Shown here: piece after piece, positions 15,283-24,681 of the stretch
Layout: each line of letters begins with the position of its first letter
Numbering within the stretch: position 1 is the stretch's first letter
DNA from: Rhodoplanes elegans
GTDB taxonomy: Bacteria; Pseudomonadota; Alphaproteobacteria; Rhizobiales; Xanthobacteraceae
NCBI RefSeq assembly: GCF_016653355.1
Contig: NZ_NHSK01000041.1
Span: 1 to 37,554 of the forward strand
Direction: 5' to 3'
Length of the DNA: 37,554 nucleotides
Notes under the pieces: generated by a model
The model's database searches: none
What the model was told of the DNA's origin: nothing
What the model saw: the letters and a program-made list of their open reading frames with translations, nothing else
Program-made: the position numbers and the translations under genes

Positions 15283-16839
15283 TTATTTAAGACCAACAGG
15301 AGGGGGCTCCCGCTGATCGAATGCGACCACCGCCGCACTCATGATCAACACCATGCTCATCGAGACTCCCCAGTAAGAGGGATTGTAGGTCAGGTTTGCC
15401 GGCGCAAACGACAGCAGCGTCACCAGCAGCAGCCCTGCGGGGCACGACCACTGCCTTGTCGCCGGGGCGTGTTGCAACAGCCCCCAGATCAGCGCCACGA
15501 AGAAACAAGTGAGCGCGATAATTCCAAGCACACCCGTTTCCGCCCACTGATTCATCAGGAAATTGTGCGGCTCGGGAAATCCGCTGAGGCGGTATCCGCC
15601 GGTGCCAGGACCGAACCCGAGCATGTCCAGCCCGTGCGGTGCGTTGACCATGGTGGAAATGGTCTCCTTGGCGAGTTCGGTCCTGTCCTGCACCGCGAAG
15701 AAGCGATTCGACAGATCCCGGCTCGGGTCGACGTCGCTGCTGACGAAGCGATAGACCGCGGCGGGCAAGGATTGGTAGAAAAAGCTGACGCTGTAGGCCG
15801 CGATCGTCGATGGCAGCATCATCACGGTACCCTTTCGGGTTCGCGGGATCGCTAGCAGCATGAGGAGCGTCAACACGAACGTCACGCGCGCCGTCCGGCT
15901 TCCCGTCGCCATCATCAGCCACGGCATCAGCTGCAGATAGACCAGCACCACCCAGCCGGCGACGTCCCTCGGCCGCGCCAGGGCGCGGGCCGACAAATCA
16001 AGCGCGTCGCGGCGGTGAGCCCAGAGCAGCAGCAACGGCACCGACATCACGAAGTACATGCCGAGAGACACCGGGCCGGAGAAGGTCGACTTGTACTTGT
16101 CGTAGTAGCCGATCCCATACACGGTATCGTTGCCAATGGTGAATGGAACGTAGAACAGCGCGGGGACAGCCACCAAAGCGACCAGCGTCTGCCCGGCGAC
16201 ACCCCAGACGAATCCGTCGAGCAGATTGTCGAACCGCATCTCCGCTTTGCCCGGCGCAACGGCGATCGCGCAGATCAGCAACGCAAAAGCTCCGAAGAGG
16301 ATGAGATACGCAACGCCGACCTTCAGTTGCCAGACATTGCCGAACATAACGTAATTAGCAGTCGTCGACACCACACAGATCGCGACATAGACCAGCAAAA
16401 AAGCGGCAAATGGAGGAACGCCTTCGATCGAGACGCGCCGAAACATAGACGGTCCCACCGCGATCAGCCAGACGATCATCACCAGATGCGTGTAATCGCG
16501 CAGGAACGGCAACAACGGCAACAGCGGGACGGTCCCCAGAGAGGCGGACAGGCCGGCCAGCCATGCCAGTCGGGATTCCTTCCCGAACAGCAGCAGGGCC
16601 GGCACCAACATTGCCAACATCACCAGTGCGCGAAGAGGAAGCGGGACGGCAGAATCGGAAAGGCCGTCCGTTCCCCAGTCGTCGTAGTGCGAACGGATGA
16701 AGCACCACGCGACCGCCGTTGCAAACAGCCCGCCGACGACCAGCAGCTTGCCGGGCGCCCGGTCGAACAACGACAGCGGTTCCTCCAGCACGCCCGAGGT
16801 GCCGCTCCCGGTCGCGACCTCGCTTTGCAGTCGTGCCAT
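15283..16839 (-). CDS. O-antigen polymerase/ligase family membrane protein (Wzy/WaaL-like)
   Basis: 518 residues with about 11-12 hydrophobic segments. The largest periplasmic loop lies before the C-terminal third and contains the Wzy_C hallmark GFGPGTGGYRLSGFPEPHNF, with the conserved Pro-His-Asn near residue 424, then NQWAETGVLGIIAL. Enzymes of this superfamily either polymerise undecaprenyl-linked repeat units (Wzy) or ligate O-antigen to lipid A core (WaaL); the sequence does not settle which. With a Wzx flippase in the same operon, Wzy is favoured. The ATG at 16839 has GGGGGA 8 nt upstream; a TTG at 16854 would put that site inside the gene. It is last in the operon, 33 nt after asnB, and its stop is followed at once by the IS5-type element. 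Confidence 0.85.
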   Translation of the reverse strand: MARLQSEVATGSGTSGVLEEPLSLFDRAPGKLLVVGGLFATAVAWCFIRSHYDDWGTDGLSDSAVPLPLRALVMLAMLVPALLLFGKESRLAWLAGLSASLGTVPLLPLLPFLRDYTHLVMIVWLIAVGPSMFRRVSIEGVPPFAAFLLVYVAICVVSTTANYVMFGNVWQLKVGVAYLILFGAFALLICAIAVAPGKAEMRFDNLLDGFVWGVAGQTLVALVAVPALFYVPFTIGNDTVYGIGYYDKYKSTFSGPVSLGMYFVMSVPLLLLWAHRRDALDLSARALARPRDVAGWVVLVYLQLMPWLMMATGSRTARVTFVLTLLMLLAIPRTRKGTVMMLPSTIAAYSVSFFYQSLPAAVYRFVSSDVDPSRDLSNRFFAVQDRTELAKETISTMVNAPHGLDMLGFGPGTGGYRLSGFPEPHNFLMNQWAETGVLGIIALTCFFVALIWGLLQHAPATRQWSCPAGLLLVTLLSFAPANLTYNPSYWGVSMSMVLIMSAAVVAFDQREPPPVGLK

Positions 16840-16872
16840 CAAGCTGTCCCCCAAGATGCACGCTACGAACGA

Positions 16873-18732
16873 TCAGCCGGCAAAAGACGCCCGACGACCC
16901 TGCCACTTCAGCAATACATAGCACGCCCACAGCAATTGCGACTGATCGGTGCGCCCTGCCCGGTGCTCGCCGGCGAATTGTTCCACCGCCGCCGGGTCAA
17001 GAAACGATTGCCCGTGGGCCAGATCGAGAAGTTCGTCGCGCATTCTGCCCGACTTCATCCATTTGCGAATGGGTAGCAGAAACCCCTTCTTGCCGCGGCC
17101 GAGGATATCTTCCGGCAACTGCTCGCGAAATGCCTCTCTCAAAATATGCTTTCGAGTTCCACGCGATATCAGGAACGTCTCGGGCAGGCCAAGCGCAAAC
17201 GCGACGAGTTCCGAGTCCAGAAATGGGAGCCGAACCTCCAGACTATGCTGCATGCTGGCCAGATCGACCTTCTTCAGCATGTCGGCGGACAGGTTGAAGC
17301 GGATGTCCATCATCAGAATGTCACGGAGCGTCGCCAGGTCTAGGCCTGCGAAGTCGTCCGGCAGCGCCGCCGCCTCCGTCCGCGCGAAGCCGAGCCGCTC
17401 GATCTGCGCCGGCGTCGCGTAGGACCGCCACGACAGGTACTCCGCCGCGGATGTCGGACCAAGATGCATCCGGAAAAATGCGGCTGCACGGAGCAAGTTA
17501 TTACCGATCTCCGCCGGATTGCCATGCATCGGCACCAGTTGCGCTAAGGTCTTGATCCAGCTCGGGATCCGCGCGCTCACGAGCATTGCCGAATACACCC
17601 CATAGCCGGCGAAAAATTCGTCCGCGCCGTCGCCGCCGAGAATAACCTTCTCGTTCACGTGCGCGCACAGATACGCAGTCGGAATCAGAGAGGCGTCGGC
17701 ATAGGGTTCGCCGAGCATCGCCAGCGTTCGATCGGTGAAGCCGGCGAGCTTGTCCTCGGTCACCTCGATGACGTGGTGCTCGATTTGCGGATAACGCGCC
17801 GCAAGCGATCGGGCGAAAGGTGACTCGTCGAACGCCGGATCTTCAGGGAAGCCGACCGAATAGGCAGCAATCTTGCCACCGCAGACTTGCGCGGCAATGG
17901 CGGAAATGATCGACGAGTCCAGCCCGCCGCTGAGGAAGGTCGCGATCGGCACGTCGGAGGCCGCAAGCCGCTGCTCGACCGACGCCGTCAGCCGCCGGCG
18001 CAGTTCGGCCTGGGCGTTGTCGAAGCTGATCTCCGCTTGCGGACGGGAGACCGGCGGCGCGGGGAGCTGATAATAGCAACCTTCGCTGGTCGTCCAGTGG
18101 TCGAGGTCGAGCTGCAGCCAGTGCGCCGGGCGCAGCTGCCGCATCCCGCGATAGGGAGAGGCCGGCGCTGGCAGATAGGAAAACCGGAACAGCCACGGCA
18201 ACGCGCTGCGGTCGACCTCTAGCCCATCGCCTGCGAGAACCTCGATCGGCGGAATCTCTGACGCGAACAGCAGCGAATCGGCGTCAGCGTAGTACACCAT
18301 CGGCTTCTCGCCGTAGCGGTCGCGCGCCAGCGTCAGCCGCCGGCAGTCGCGGTCCCAGATCGCGAAAGAGAACATGCCTTCGAGCCGCGGCAGGCAGTCG
18401 AGCCCATCGAGCGCGAACGACGCCAGCAGCACCTCGGTGTCGGACTCGGTGCGGAATACGACCCCGCGCCTGACGAGACCGTCCCGGAGCGCGCGGTAGT
18501 TGTAGATCTCGCCGTTGAATACGATGCTCAGCGGACCGGCGTGCATCGGCTGGGTCGAGCGCGGATCAAGATCGATGATGCTCAGCCGCCGGTGGCCGAG
18601 GAAAACGCCCGGTTCGTGATGCTGATCCCCGGCATCCGGCCCGCGATGCGTCAGCACTCCGAGCGCCGCCGTCGCGACCGACGCCGCGAGGGCCTGCGGC
18701 TGCCGCCAGACGCCTCCGACCAGCCCGCACAT
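16873..18732 (-). CDS. asnB: Asparagine synthase-type glutamine amidotransferase (AsnB/WbpS-like)
   Basis: 619 residues. The class II glutaminase domain begins with the nucleophile Cys2 (MCGLVGG) and has RGPDAG (30-35) and VFNGEIYNYR (71-80). The synthetase domain carries the PP-loop SGGLDSS (268-274), the GGDGADEFFAGY motif and KKVDLASMQHSLEVRLPFLD. The family moves ammonia from glutamine to an adenylated carboxylate. In polysaccharide loci such enzymes (for example WbpS) amidate uronic acids or form acetamidino groups, so the substrate here is more likely a sugar acid than free aspartate; this is inference from context. Its ATG (18732-18730) shares one base with the stop of the preceding glycosyltransferase gene (TGATG), which suggests coupled translation. 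Confidence 0.9.
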   Translation of the reverse strand: MCGLVGGVWRQPQALAASVATAALGVLTHRGPDAGDQHHEPGVFLGHRRLSIIDLDPRSTQPMHAGPLSIVFNGEIYNYRALRDGLVRRGVVFRTESDTEVLLASFALDGLDCLPRLEGMFSFAIWDRDCRRLTLARDRYGEKPMVYYADADSLLFASEIPPIEVLAGDGLEVDRSALPWLFRFSYLPAPASPYRGMRQLRPAHWLQLDLDHWTTSEGCYYQLPAPPVSRPQAEISFDNAQAELRRRLTASVEQRLAASDVPIATFLSGGLDSSIISAIAAQVCGGKIAAYSVGFPEDPAFDESPFARSLAARYPQIEHHVIEVTEDKLAGFTDRTLAMLGEPYADASLIPTAYLCAHVNEKVILGGDGADEFFAGYGVYSAMLVSARIPSWIKTLAQLVPMHGNPAEIGNNLLRAAAFFRMHLGPTSAAEYLSWRSYATPAQIERLGFARTEAAALPDDFAGLDLATLRDILMMDIRFNLSADMLKKVDLASMQHSLEVRLPFLDSELVAFALGLPETFLISRGTRKHILREAFREQLPEDILGRGKKGFLLPIRKWMKSGRMRDELLDLAHGQSFLDPAAVEQFAGEHRAGRTDQSQLLWACYVLLKWQGRRASFAG

Positions 18733-19865
18733 CAGGCGTCGGCCAGGAGCCGGCGGTACAGCGCGTGGTAGCGCGCGACATTGGCCTCGATCGAATATTC
18801 GCGTTCGACGCGACGCCGAGCGGCATTGCCCAGCTTGCGGCGCAGGTCGGCGTCATCGATCAGGGTCAGCAACGGTCCGACCATCGCGCCAGGACGGCGC
18901 TCGACGATGAATCCGGTCTCGCTCTCGCGATGACATTCGCTTACGCCGGGAGCGTCCACCACCACGCTCGGCAGACCGAGCGTCATCGCCTCCAGAACCG
19001 CGTTGCTCATGCCCTCGACCTCCGAGGCGTGGACAAAGATGTCGCTGTCGATCAACCGGCAGGTGATGTCCGGAACATGGCCGATAAAGCGAACCTGTCC
19101 ATTGATACCCAGCTCGGCAGCCTGATTGACCAGATTCTGATGTTCCGGCCCGTCCCCGGCGACGATTAGCTCGGCATTGGGTCTTTGCTGCAACACACAC
19201 GCGAATTCATCGAGCAGAAACGCCTGCGCCTTATGCTTCAGCAACCGTGCAGAAGAGATCAGTTTGACGATCGTCGGCTCCGGCGTCCGCTCGCAGCGCT
19301 CAGCGGCGGCGACAAACGCCTGCCAGTCGATGCCGTTCTCGAGCGTCACGACGTCGCCGCCGCGCACCAGTGATCGCAGCGAATCCGCCGTCGCCACCGA
19401 GACGCCGGCGACGGCGTCGAACGGCCGGTACAGCAGCCTGAAAACCGGATGCGAGCCCGCCTCCGACTTGGTGCCGCGATGAACGTAGACGAACTTTATG
19501 CCACGCAGCAGCCACGCGGCCGGCCAGCAGGCCGCAGCGGCCTGTACGCCGTGCACCACGCAGATCCGGTGGCCGCCAGTCGCCAGCAGCCACAGCATCT
19601 GCAGTTGCAGAATCGGCAGCAACGCGAGCAGCACCAGCATCTCGCTGCGCAGCGACGGAAACACCGGCGCCTTCAGCGGGAACACTCTCCGCTGCCGCAG
19701 TTGCGGGATCCGACCGAAATACGCTGTGCAGTCGGGGTTGTCGTATAGCGAGTAGAACGTGTTCTGATAGTGCGCGCCATCCTCGGCGGCAAACAGCCGC
19801 GCGAGCTGACGCTCGCCGCCATGCACGCCGTAAGTCCGCAAGACGTGAGCAATCGAGACCGGCAT
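18732..19865 (-). CDS. GT4-type glycosyltransferase
   Basis: 377 residues of GT-B fold. The N-terminal domain starts SIAHVLRTYGVHGGERQLARL, with the glycine-rich acceptor loop; the C-terminal domain has IVAGDGPEHQNL (~210), VRFIGHVPD, and the donor-binding EX7E block VEGMSNAVLEAMTLGLPSVV. It most likely adds one sugar to the undecaprenyl-linked repeat unit at the inner membrane; donor and linkage cannot be read from the sequence. I take ATG 19865 as start because family sequence begins there, although a TTG at 19928 would overlap the stop of the upstream gene. It ends in a 1-nt overlap with asnB. Confidence 0.87.
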   Translation of the reverse strand: MPVSIAHVLRTYGVHGGERQLARLFAAEDGAHYQNTFYSLYDNPDCTAYFGRIPQLRQRRVFPLKAPVFPSLRSEMLVLLALLPILQLQMLWLLATGGHRICVVHGVQAAAACWPAAWLLRGIKFVYVHRGTKSEAGSHPVFRLLYRPFDAVAGVSVATADSLRSLVRGGDVVTLENGIDWQAFVAAAERCERTPEPTIVKLISSARLLKHKAQAFLLDEFACVLQQRPNAELIVAGDGPEHQNLVNQAAELGINGQVRFIGHVPDITCRLIDSDIFVHASEVEGMSNAVLEAMTLGLPSVVVDAPGVSECHRESETGFIVERRPGAMVGPLLTLIDDADLRRKLGNAARRRVEREYSIEANVARYHALYRRLLADA

Positions 19866-19924
19866 GTCGTCTTTCAAATCTCCGATTGTGATAGCGCGAG
19901 GATGGCCGATACAGCGAAGTCCTG

Positions 19925-21199
19925 TCAAAGCCGCGCCGCCTCGGCGGCGAGATCGCTGAACAGCTCGCCATATCGCCGGCCGCAGACGGTGAGGTCGAAC
20001 CTCTGCTCGGCTACGGCTCGTGTCGCGGCCCTGATCGCGGCGACATCAGTCCGGTCGAGCAGATCGGCAACGCCGCGCGCGAGGCCTTCGTCGTGGCCGA
20101 CCGGCGCGAGGACACCGTTGACGCCGTGGTCAATCGCATCCGGAATACCGCCGGCGGCGAAGGCCGCGACCGGCGTACCACAGGCGATCGATTCCAGCAC
20201 GACATTCGGCAGATTGTCTTCGAGGAACGGCGCGATCAGCAGGTCGGCAGCGGAATACACCTGCGCAAGCTTCGCCTCGCCGTCGATCCGGCCGAGATGG
20301 CGGAGCGAAAAGCCGCCGATTTGGCTGGACCCGCCGTCGGTGGCACCGCCGAACACCACGCAGGTCAGATCCCGCCGGCCGGATTGGGCGAGCCGCTCGA
20401 TCGTGCCCAGCAGGTGACGGTAGCCCTTGCGCGGGTCCTCGGTGGCCCCGAGCGCGCCGAACAGCAAAATCCTGCCCGCGGCGGGAATCCCGAGGGCGCG
20501 GCGCGCCGCGGCCGGATCGTGCGGACGGAACACCGACAGATCGACGCCGGTCGGAATCTGCTCGATCCGCCGGCCGCCGAACAGGCTTGAGCGCCGCGCC
20601 AGATCGGCGATCCACCGGCTCGGGGCTGCCACCGTGATGTCGAGCCTGCGATAGCCCTGCTCCCGCCGGCGATGCCCGTCGCGCGAAAGATCGTCGGAAT
20701 CAGCGCTGGCGAGCTGCGGGCACTGGCCGCATACTCGCTCGAATCCGGTGCAGGTGGTTGGATAGTGGCAGCCGCCGCTGAACGGCCAGATGTCCGACAG
20801 CCGCCACACGATCGGCTTGCCGATCGCGCGGAGTTGGCGAGCGTCGAGAAACGCACCGGCGATCCAGTGCAGGCACACCACGTTGGCGGTGGCGAAGCTG
20901 CGCGGGTCTATCCGGCCGTAGCTGAACCGCATCGGCGAGAACGGCGTCGGTGGCCGCCCCGGATAGCGGCGCAGCGCGCGGGCATTGAGATAGGCGACGA
21001 CGTCGCTGCCGAACCGCCCGACGCCCGGCCAATGCGCCGGCACCACCGTGGGATCATCTTTCAACCGCCGGCCGACGTGGAACGTCGAGTTCACCCCCAG
21101 CTCCAGCAGAGTCTGATGGATCCGATACGCGGCCTTGTTGGCGCCGCCTTCACTGTCCGATTGAGCCAAATGCGCGACGGAGAGCTGTCCGGCTTTCAC
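19925..21199 (-). CDS. GT4-type glycosyltransferase with Cys-rich insertion
   Basis: 424 residues of GT-B fold. Near residue 135-165 it has the typical SDIWPFSGGCHY followed by four Cys in CTGFERVCGQCPQL, a possible structural zinc site seen in WcaC-like enzymes. The C-terminal domain has the FLEDNLPNVVLESIACGTPVAAF block with the EX7E-like donor-site residues. It probably transfers a hexose or deoxyhexose during repeat-unit assembly. Start is GTG at 21199, sharing GTGA with the stop of the methyltransferase upstream, which implies translational coupling. The stop at 19925-19927 lies 59 nt before the next chosen start. Confidence 0.88.
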   Translation of the reverse strand: MKAGQLSVAHLAQSDSEGGANKAAYRIHQTLLELGVNSTFHVGRRLKDDPTVVPAHWPGVGRFGSDVVAYLNARALRRYPGRPPTPFSPMRFSYGRIDPRSFATANVVCLHWIAGAFLDARQLRAIGKPIVWRLSDIWPFSGGCHYPTTCTGFERVCGQCPQLASADSDDLSRDGHRRREQGYRRLDITVAAPSRWIADLARRSSLFGGRRIEQIPTGVDLSVFRPHDPAAARRALGIPAAGRILLFGALGATEDPRKGYRHLLGTIERLAQSGRRDLTCVVFGGATDGGSSQIGGFSLRHLGRIDGEAKLAQVYSAADLLIAPFLEDNLPNVVLESIACGTPVAAFAAGGIPDAIDHGVNGVLAPVGHDEGLARGVADLLDRTDVAAIRAATRAVAEQRFDLTVCGRRYGELFSDLAAEAARL

Positions 21200-22200
21200 T
21201 GCCGCCTCGCATTGGCGACGACCCCGTTGCTCCCGTAGAACACGTCGACTTCGTCGAGGCCGTCGACCTGCTCGACCATATGCCGAACCTCGTCGAGCGT
21301 GCGCGGCTCGTCATAGCGGGCAGACAGCGCGTCGAACGTATCGAGGATCGCCCATTCGAGCCTCTGATCACGGGTCAATCCGCTGCGCAAGTAGTTCCAG
21401 CATGGAATCCGCAGCAGGCCGAGCAATTTCGGGCCCAGGAACGGTATACGGCGAATGAAAGTGTCGACCGGAAGCCAGATCGGCATGTAGCTCCGTATCA
21501 TCGACAGCAGTTTGGAAGGCGGAACGTCCACCGTCCATCGCCGCCAGAAATACTTCGGCTGATTGAAGGGGTCGAGGCGGTCGTGCTTGAGATAGTAGTC
21601 GATGCTGATCCGTCCGCCCGGCTTCACCTTCTGGACGAGCGCTTGGAAGGCGCGATCCGGTTCAGGCGTGTGTTGCAGTACCCCGTAGCAAAATACGTAG
21701 TCGAACGCCGCATCCTGACAGGGAATGTCGTAGATGTTGCCCTGAAAGAACACGACCTCGCCGCCGGCCGCGTTGTTGAGGCGATTTGCGACGACCGCCT
21801 CGCTCAAGTCGAAGGTCGTGACGATAGCTCCGGCGTCGAGCAGCACCTCGGTGAAACGCCCGGCACCGGAACCCGCCTCCAGCACCCTCTTGCCGTAGAG
21901 ATCCCGCGGGCGCCACTTAGTGCCCTCCCAGAAGCGCTGAAACGACAGCTTCCGGCCCGACCTGCTGTCGAGCTGGGTCGACCGAAATACATTCCACTGA
22001 AGTCCAAAACCGTCCGCGTAATTTTCGCCCATCACGAAGCGGGGAATGCCGTCGACAATCGGGACGATCTGACCGCCAGCGTTGTCGATCAGCCGCCCCG
22101 CGACGATATCGCCGTGGCTATCAGCCTCCGCTTCGACTCGATAGCGGTGCCCGAAAGCTTCCTGCAATTGCGACAGCGTAGCCAATTGTCTCGACCTCAA
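21196..22200 (-). CDS. SAM-dependent methyltransferase (class I)
   Basis: 334 residues in the longest form. A Trm112-like or YcaR-like lead (IVPIVDGIPRFV) is followed by GFGLQWNVFRSTQLDS and the SAM pocket VLEAGSGAGRFTEVLLDAG (~105-123), FDLSEAV, and FDYVFCYGVLQHTPEPDRAF (~165-184), a typical acidic/HTP motif. Such proteins are frequent in O-antigen and capsule loci and probably methylate a glycan or sugar precursor. The start is uncertain: 22200 is a TTG without a clear ribosome site. An ATG slightly upstream (about 22216) is in another frame, so a small indel at the 5' end cannot be ruled out. Confidence 0.8.
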   Translation of the reverse strand: MRSRQLATLSQLQEAFGHRYRVEAEADSHGDIVAGRLIDNAGGQIVPIVDGIPRFVMGENYADGFGLQWNVFRSTQLDSRSGRKLSFQRFWEGTKWRPRDLYGKRVLEAGSGAGRFTEVLLDAGAIVTTFDLSEAVVANRLNNAAGGEVVFFQGNIYDIPCQDAAFDYVFCYGVLQHTPEPDRAFQALVQKVKPGGRISIDYYLKHDRLDPFNQPKYFWRRWTVDVPPSKLLSMIRSYMPIWLPVDTFIRRIPFLGPKLLGLLRIPCWNYLRSGLTRDQRLEWAILDTFDALSARYDEPRTLDEVRHMVEQVDGLDEVDVFYGSNGVVANARRQ

Positions 22201-22247
22201 TCACTTCGCCCATCTTCACGCCGACATTCGGGCACGGGGAGCGCGGC

Positions 22248-22961
22248 TTACCCACGGGCCGTCGCCAAGATCGATTGCGGTTTCCGGAACCGATTGAAAA
22301 TTTCCGATATCAGAAGCTTGGCTTGCAAAACCTTCGGCGTGCTGATGTCGCGAAAATTTCGCGTTTCCACTTTCACGTCGTGAAATCCCCGCGACGACAA
22401 CGTATCCGCCAGTTGCGCCGCCGACCAGCTTCGCATGTGCTGCCAGCGATGGTAGATGACGTTTGCGACGGGGCAATACACCATGCTGTCCTCGAGCCGC
22501 TCCTCATTGGGAGTCGTCACGACGAACAAGCCACCTTTCTTGAGAAGTCGGCGCGCCTGACTGAGAGTCAGTTCGAGCGCCTGATCGTCGAGATGCTCAA
22601 TGACTTCGAGCAGAAAGATCGCGTCGAACTTGCGCTCACTGCTCAACAGGCCATCAATCGTGTCGAAGCCCATGAAATTGTCACGCCCCCGGACATTCAC
22701 CGCGGAGCCGATCGTCTCCAGCGAGATGTCGGCGCCGAGCACGGTGTAACCTTCATCCAGAAGGTACGGCAGAAGATGTCCCGGCCCGCAGCCATAATCG
22801 AGGACCATGGCGTTCTTCGGGATCATGCCGCTGACGAACTTGATGACGTCCCGGCCCTTCTGGCGGCTGAAATACAGCTCGGGAAACTGCGAGTAGTAGC
22901 CCCAGAACCGGGACAGCGTTTCGTTGTCCCATTTCAGCATCGCCGGCTGTGGTGTGGTCAT
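22248..22961 (-). CDS. SAM-dependent methyltransferase (class I, UbiG-like)
   Basis: 237 residues. The SAM loop is VLDYGCGPGHLLPYLLDEG (~53-71), motif II is TVLGADISLETI, and motif IV is FDAIFLLEVIEHLDD (~112-126), followed by LLKKGGLFVVTTPNEER. This is a standard methyltransferase_11/23 arrangement, as found in enzymes that methylate polysaccharide ends or sugar precursors. ATG 22961 has GAGAGG upstream. It lies 16 nt after the capsule-type transferase, and the next methyltransferase gene follows after 47 nt; the two are not close paralogues. Confidence 0.86.
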   Translation of the reverse strand: MTTPQPAMLKWDNETLSRFWGYYSQFPELYFSRQKGRDVIKFVSGMIPKNAMVLDYGCGPGHLLPYLLDEGYTVLGADISLETIGSAVNVRGRDNFMGFDTIDGLLSSERKFDAIFLLEVIEHLDDQALELTLSQARRLLKKGGLFVVTTPNEERLEDSMVYCPVANVIYHRWQHMRSWSAAQLADTLSSRGFHDVKVETRNFRDISTPKVLQAKLLISEIFNRFRKPQSILATARG

Positions 22962-22977
22962 TTCGTTCGGGCCTCTC

Positions 22978-24681
22978 TCACAAACCGGCAGCCTGCGGCG
23001 CGGGCTCTGCGGCCCGCGCCAGATAGTCGATCGCCTCGGGGTTCGCCGCCCAGGCGGCGAAGTCGTCGAGGTCGCCATTGTGGCCAATCTGCCGATCGTC
23101 CGCCACCGTGGGCACGAGGTTCTGGAACAGCGGATCGGACACGTCGGCGCCGATCTCGGTGCGAAAGCTGCGATAGATCCAGGGCCGCAACGCGAACAGC
23201 GCGTGCGCGTGCACCCGGGCGCGGTGCATTTGGCCGGGCGGCAGCCGCTCGATCCGCTCGATACAGGCCATTCGGGCCAGATAGCTGTCGCGCGTGGCGT
23301 GGTCCTCGGTGAAGCCGAAGCCGGAATAGCGGCCGGTTCCGGCGGTGACCACCGGGACGCCGAAGCACGGCAGTTCGTAGCCGATGCTGCCGCGCACGGT
23401 GATGCCGACGTCGACCATCCGAAACAGCGACAGCGTGCTGACCTGGGTGTCGGGCAGCAGGATACGGACGTGCTCGGGAAGCTCGCCGATCTGCTCGCGG
23501 ATCAGCCGCATCTCGCCGAACTCGTCGGTGACGCCGGACATCTTGCGCTTCCACAAATTCGCCGGATGCAGCTTGATCAGCCAGTTCAGACGCGGATTGG
23601 CGACGGCGGCCTTGACGGTCTCGATGAACCATTCGCCGTAGTTCTCGAACACGTCCTTGCCGTAGAACAGGTTGGCGTCCCAAAGCACGTGCGAGAACAG
23701 CACCGCGGTCGGCAGCGTGGGGTTCAGCTGCAGCGCGTCGCGGATTTGGTCCGGCGTCATGTCGACCGTGCCTGGCTGGTTGCGCGCTTGCACCTTCCAG
23801 ACGCCGCCATAACGCTGTTCGAACTCGGTATCGAGCTCGCGCTCCTGCGCATCGCCCCAGGGCGACGCGATCAGCCGATCCAGCGTCGCGGTGGTGATTG
23901 AATTCGGATGCACCCGCCGGGTGTCGCGGGTCAGCTTCTTCTGCACCAGCGCGTCCTCTCGCGATGGCTGGGTGAAGTGAATGGTGGAGATGCCGCGCGC
24001 GATCGCAACGTCCACGAACGGTCCGATCACATGGTAGTTCGGTTCGTTGACGAGGATCAGCGCCGGCCGCGCTCGCTCGAGATAATGCTCGGCGGCATGG
24101 ACGAAGCGAATCGACTCCGCGAGCTGCTCCAGCAACGCCTCGCGGACATCGGGCTTGCGCGGGTCGGGCGCGCCGTCGAACCGCCGCCGCGACACCGACG
24201 ACAGCAGCTGCGGACCGAGCCAAGCGCCGCGATAGGTCCATTCCAGCACCGACTGGAAATCCATCCGCGCCTCGGCACGCCGCGCGACCTCCTCGCACGC
24301 CGCCGCTTCCGCCGACTGGCTCGCGATCAGCGCCTCGAAGGCAACGAACTCGTCGATGCCGAACGCGCGATACAGGTTGCGGGCGTGGGTGTAGACGTTC
24401 GAGGTCAGCACCCTCACCCGCCAGCCCTTGCGTCGCAGCGCGAGGGCCTGCATGCATTCGAGCTTGGCCGCGTAGGTGTTGTTGGTCATGCTGAGCACCA
24501 GCATCACCGGGGCATCGGCGGCCGGCGGCGGCAACTGCCGCGCGAAGCCGGCGGCGGCCCATGTCCGCGCCTCGTCGGCGCGCAGCCGGCGATACACGTC
24601 AGGCGACCGAAGCCGGACCATCGCGTCGGCGAGCGGACCGGCGAACGGCGTGCGACGAACCCAATCCTGCAGCACCTTCAT
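22978..24681 (-). CDS. Capsule polysaccharide synthase-type glycosyltransferase
   Basis: 567 residues. After a short basic N-terminus comes a GT-B-like N-domain (MLVLSMTNNTYAAKLECMQAL ... WRVRVLTSNVY). The C-terminal half has WLIKLHPANLWKRK, with the conserved HP, then ILLPDTQVSTLSLFRMVDVGIT, RGSIGYELPCFGVPVV and TAGTGRYSG. The HP ... S ... G.E...G.PVV pattern is that of the KpsS/LipB and nonulosonate-cluster 'capsule_synth' proteins, which act in the cytoplasm and use CMP-activated sugars such as Kdo or sialic-type acids. Being next to the CMP-sugar synthetase gene (4-nt ATGA overlap), it is the best candidate for attaching the nonulosonic acid. The donor is inferred. Confidence 0.78.
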   Translation of the reverse strand: MKVLQDWVRRTPFAGPLADAMVRLRSPDVYRRLRADEARTWAAAGFARQLPPPAADAPVMLVLSMTNNTYAAKLECMQALALRRKGWRVRVLTSNVYTHARNLYRAFGIDEFVAFEALIASQSAEAAACEEVARRAEARMDFQSVLEWTYRGAWLGPQLLSSVSRRRFDGAPDPRKPDVREALLEQLAESIRFVHAAEHYLERARPALILVNEPNYHVIGPFVDVAIARGISTIHFTQPSREDALVQKKLTRDTRRVHPNSITTATLDRLIASPWGDAQERELDTEFEQRYGGVWKVQARNQPGTVDMTPDQIRDALQLNPTLPTAVLFSHVLWDANLFYGKDVFENYGEWFIETVKAAVANPRLNWLIKLHPANLWKRKMSGVTDEFGEMRLIREQIGELPEHVRILLPDTQVSTLSLFRMVDVGITVRGSIGYELPCFGVPVVTAGTGRYSGFGFTEDHATRDSYLARMACIERIERLPPGQMHRARVHAHALFALRPWIYRSFRTEIGADVSDPLFQNLVPTVADDRQIGHNGDLDDFAAWAANPEAIDYLARAAEPAPQAAGL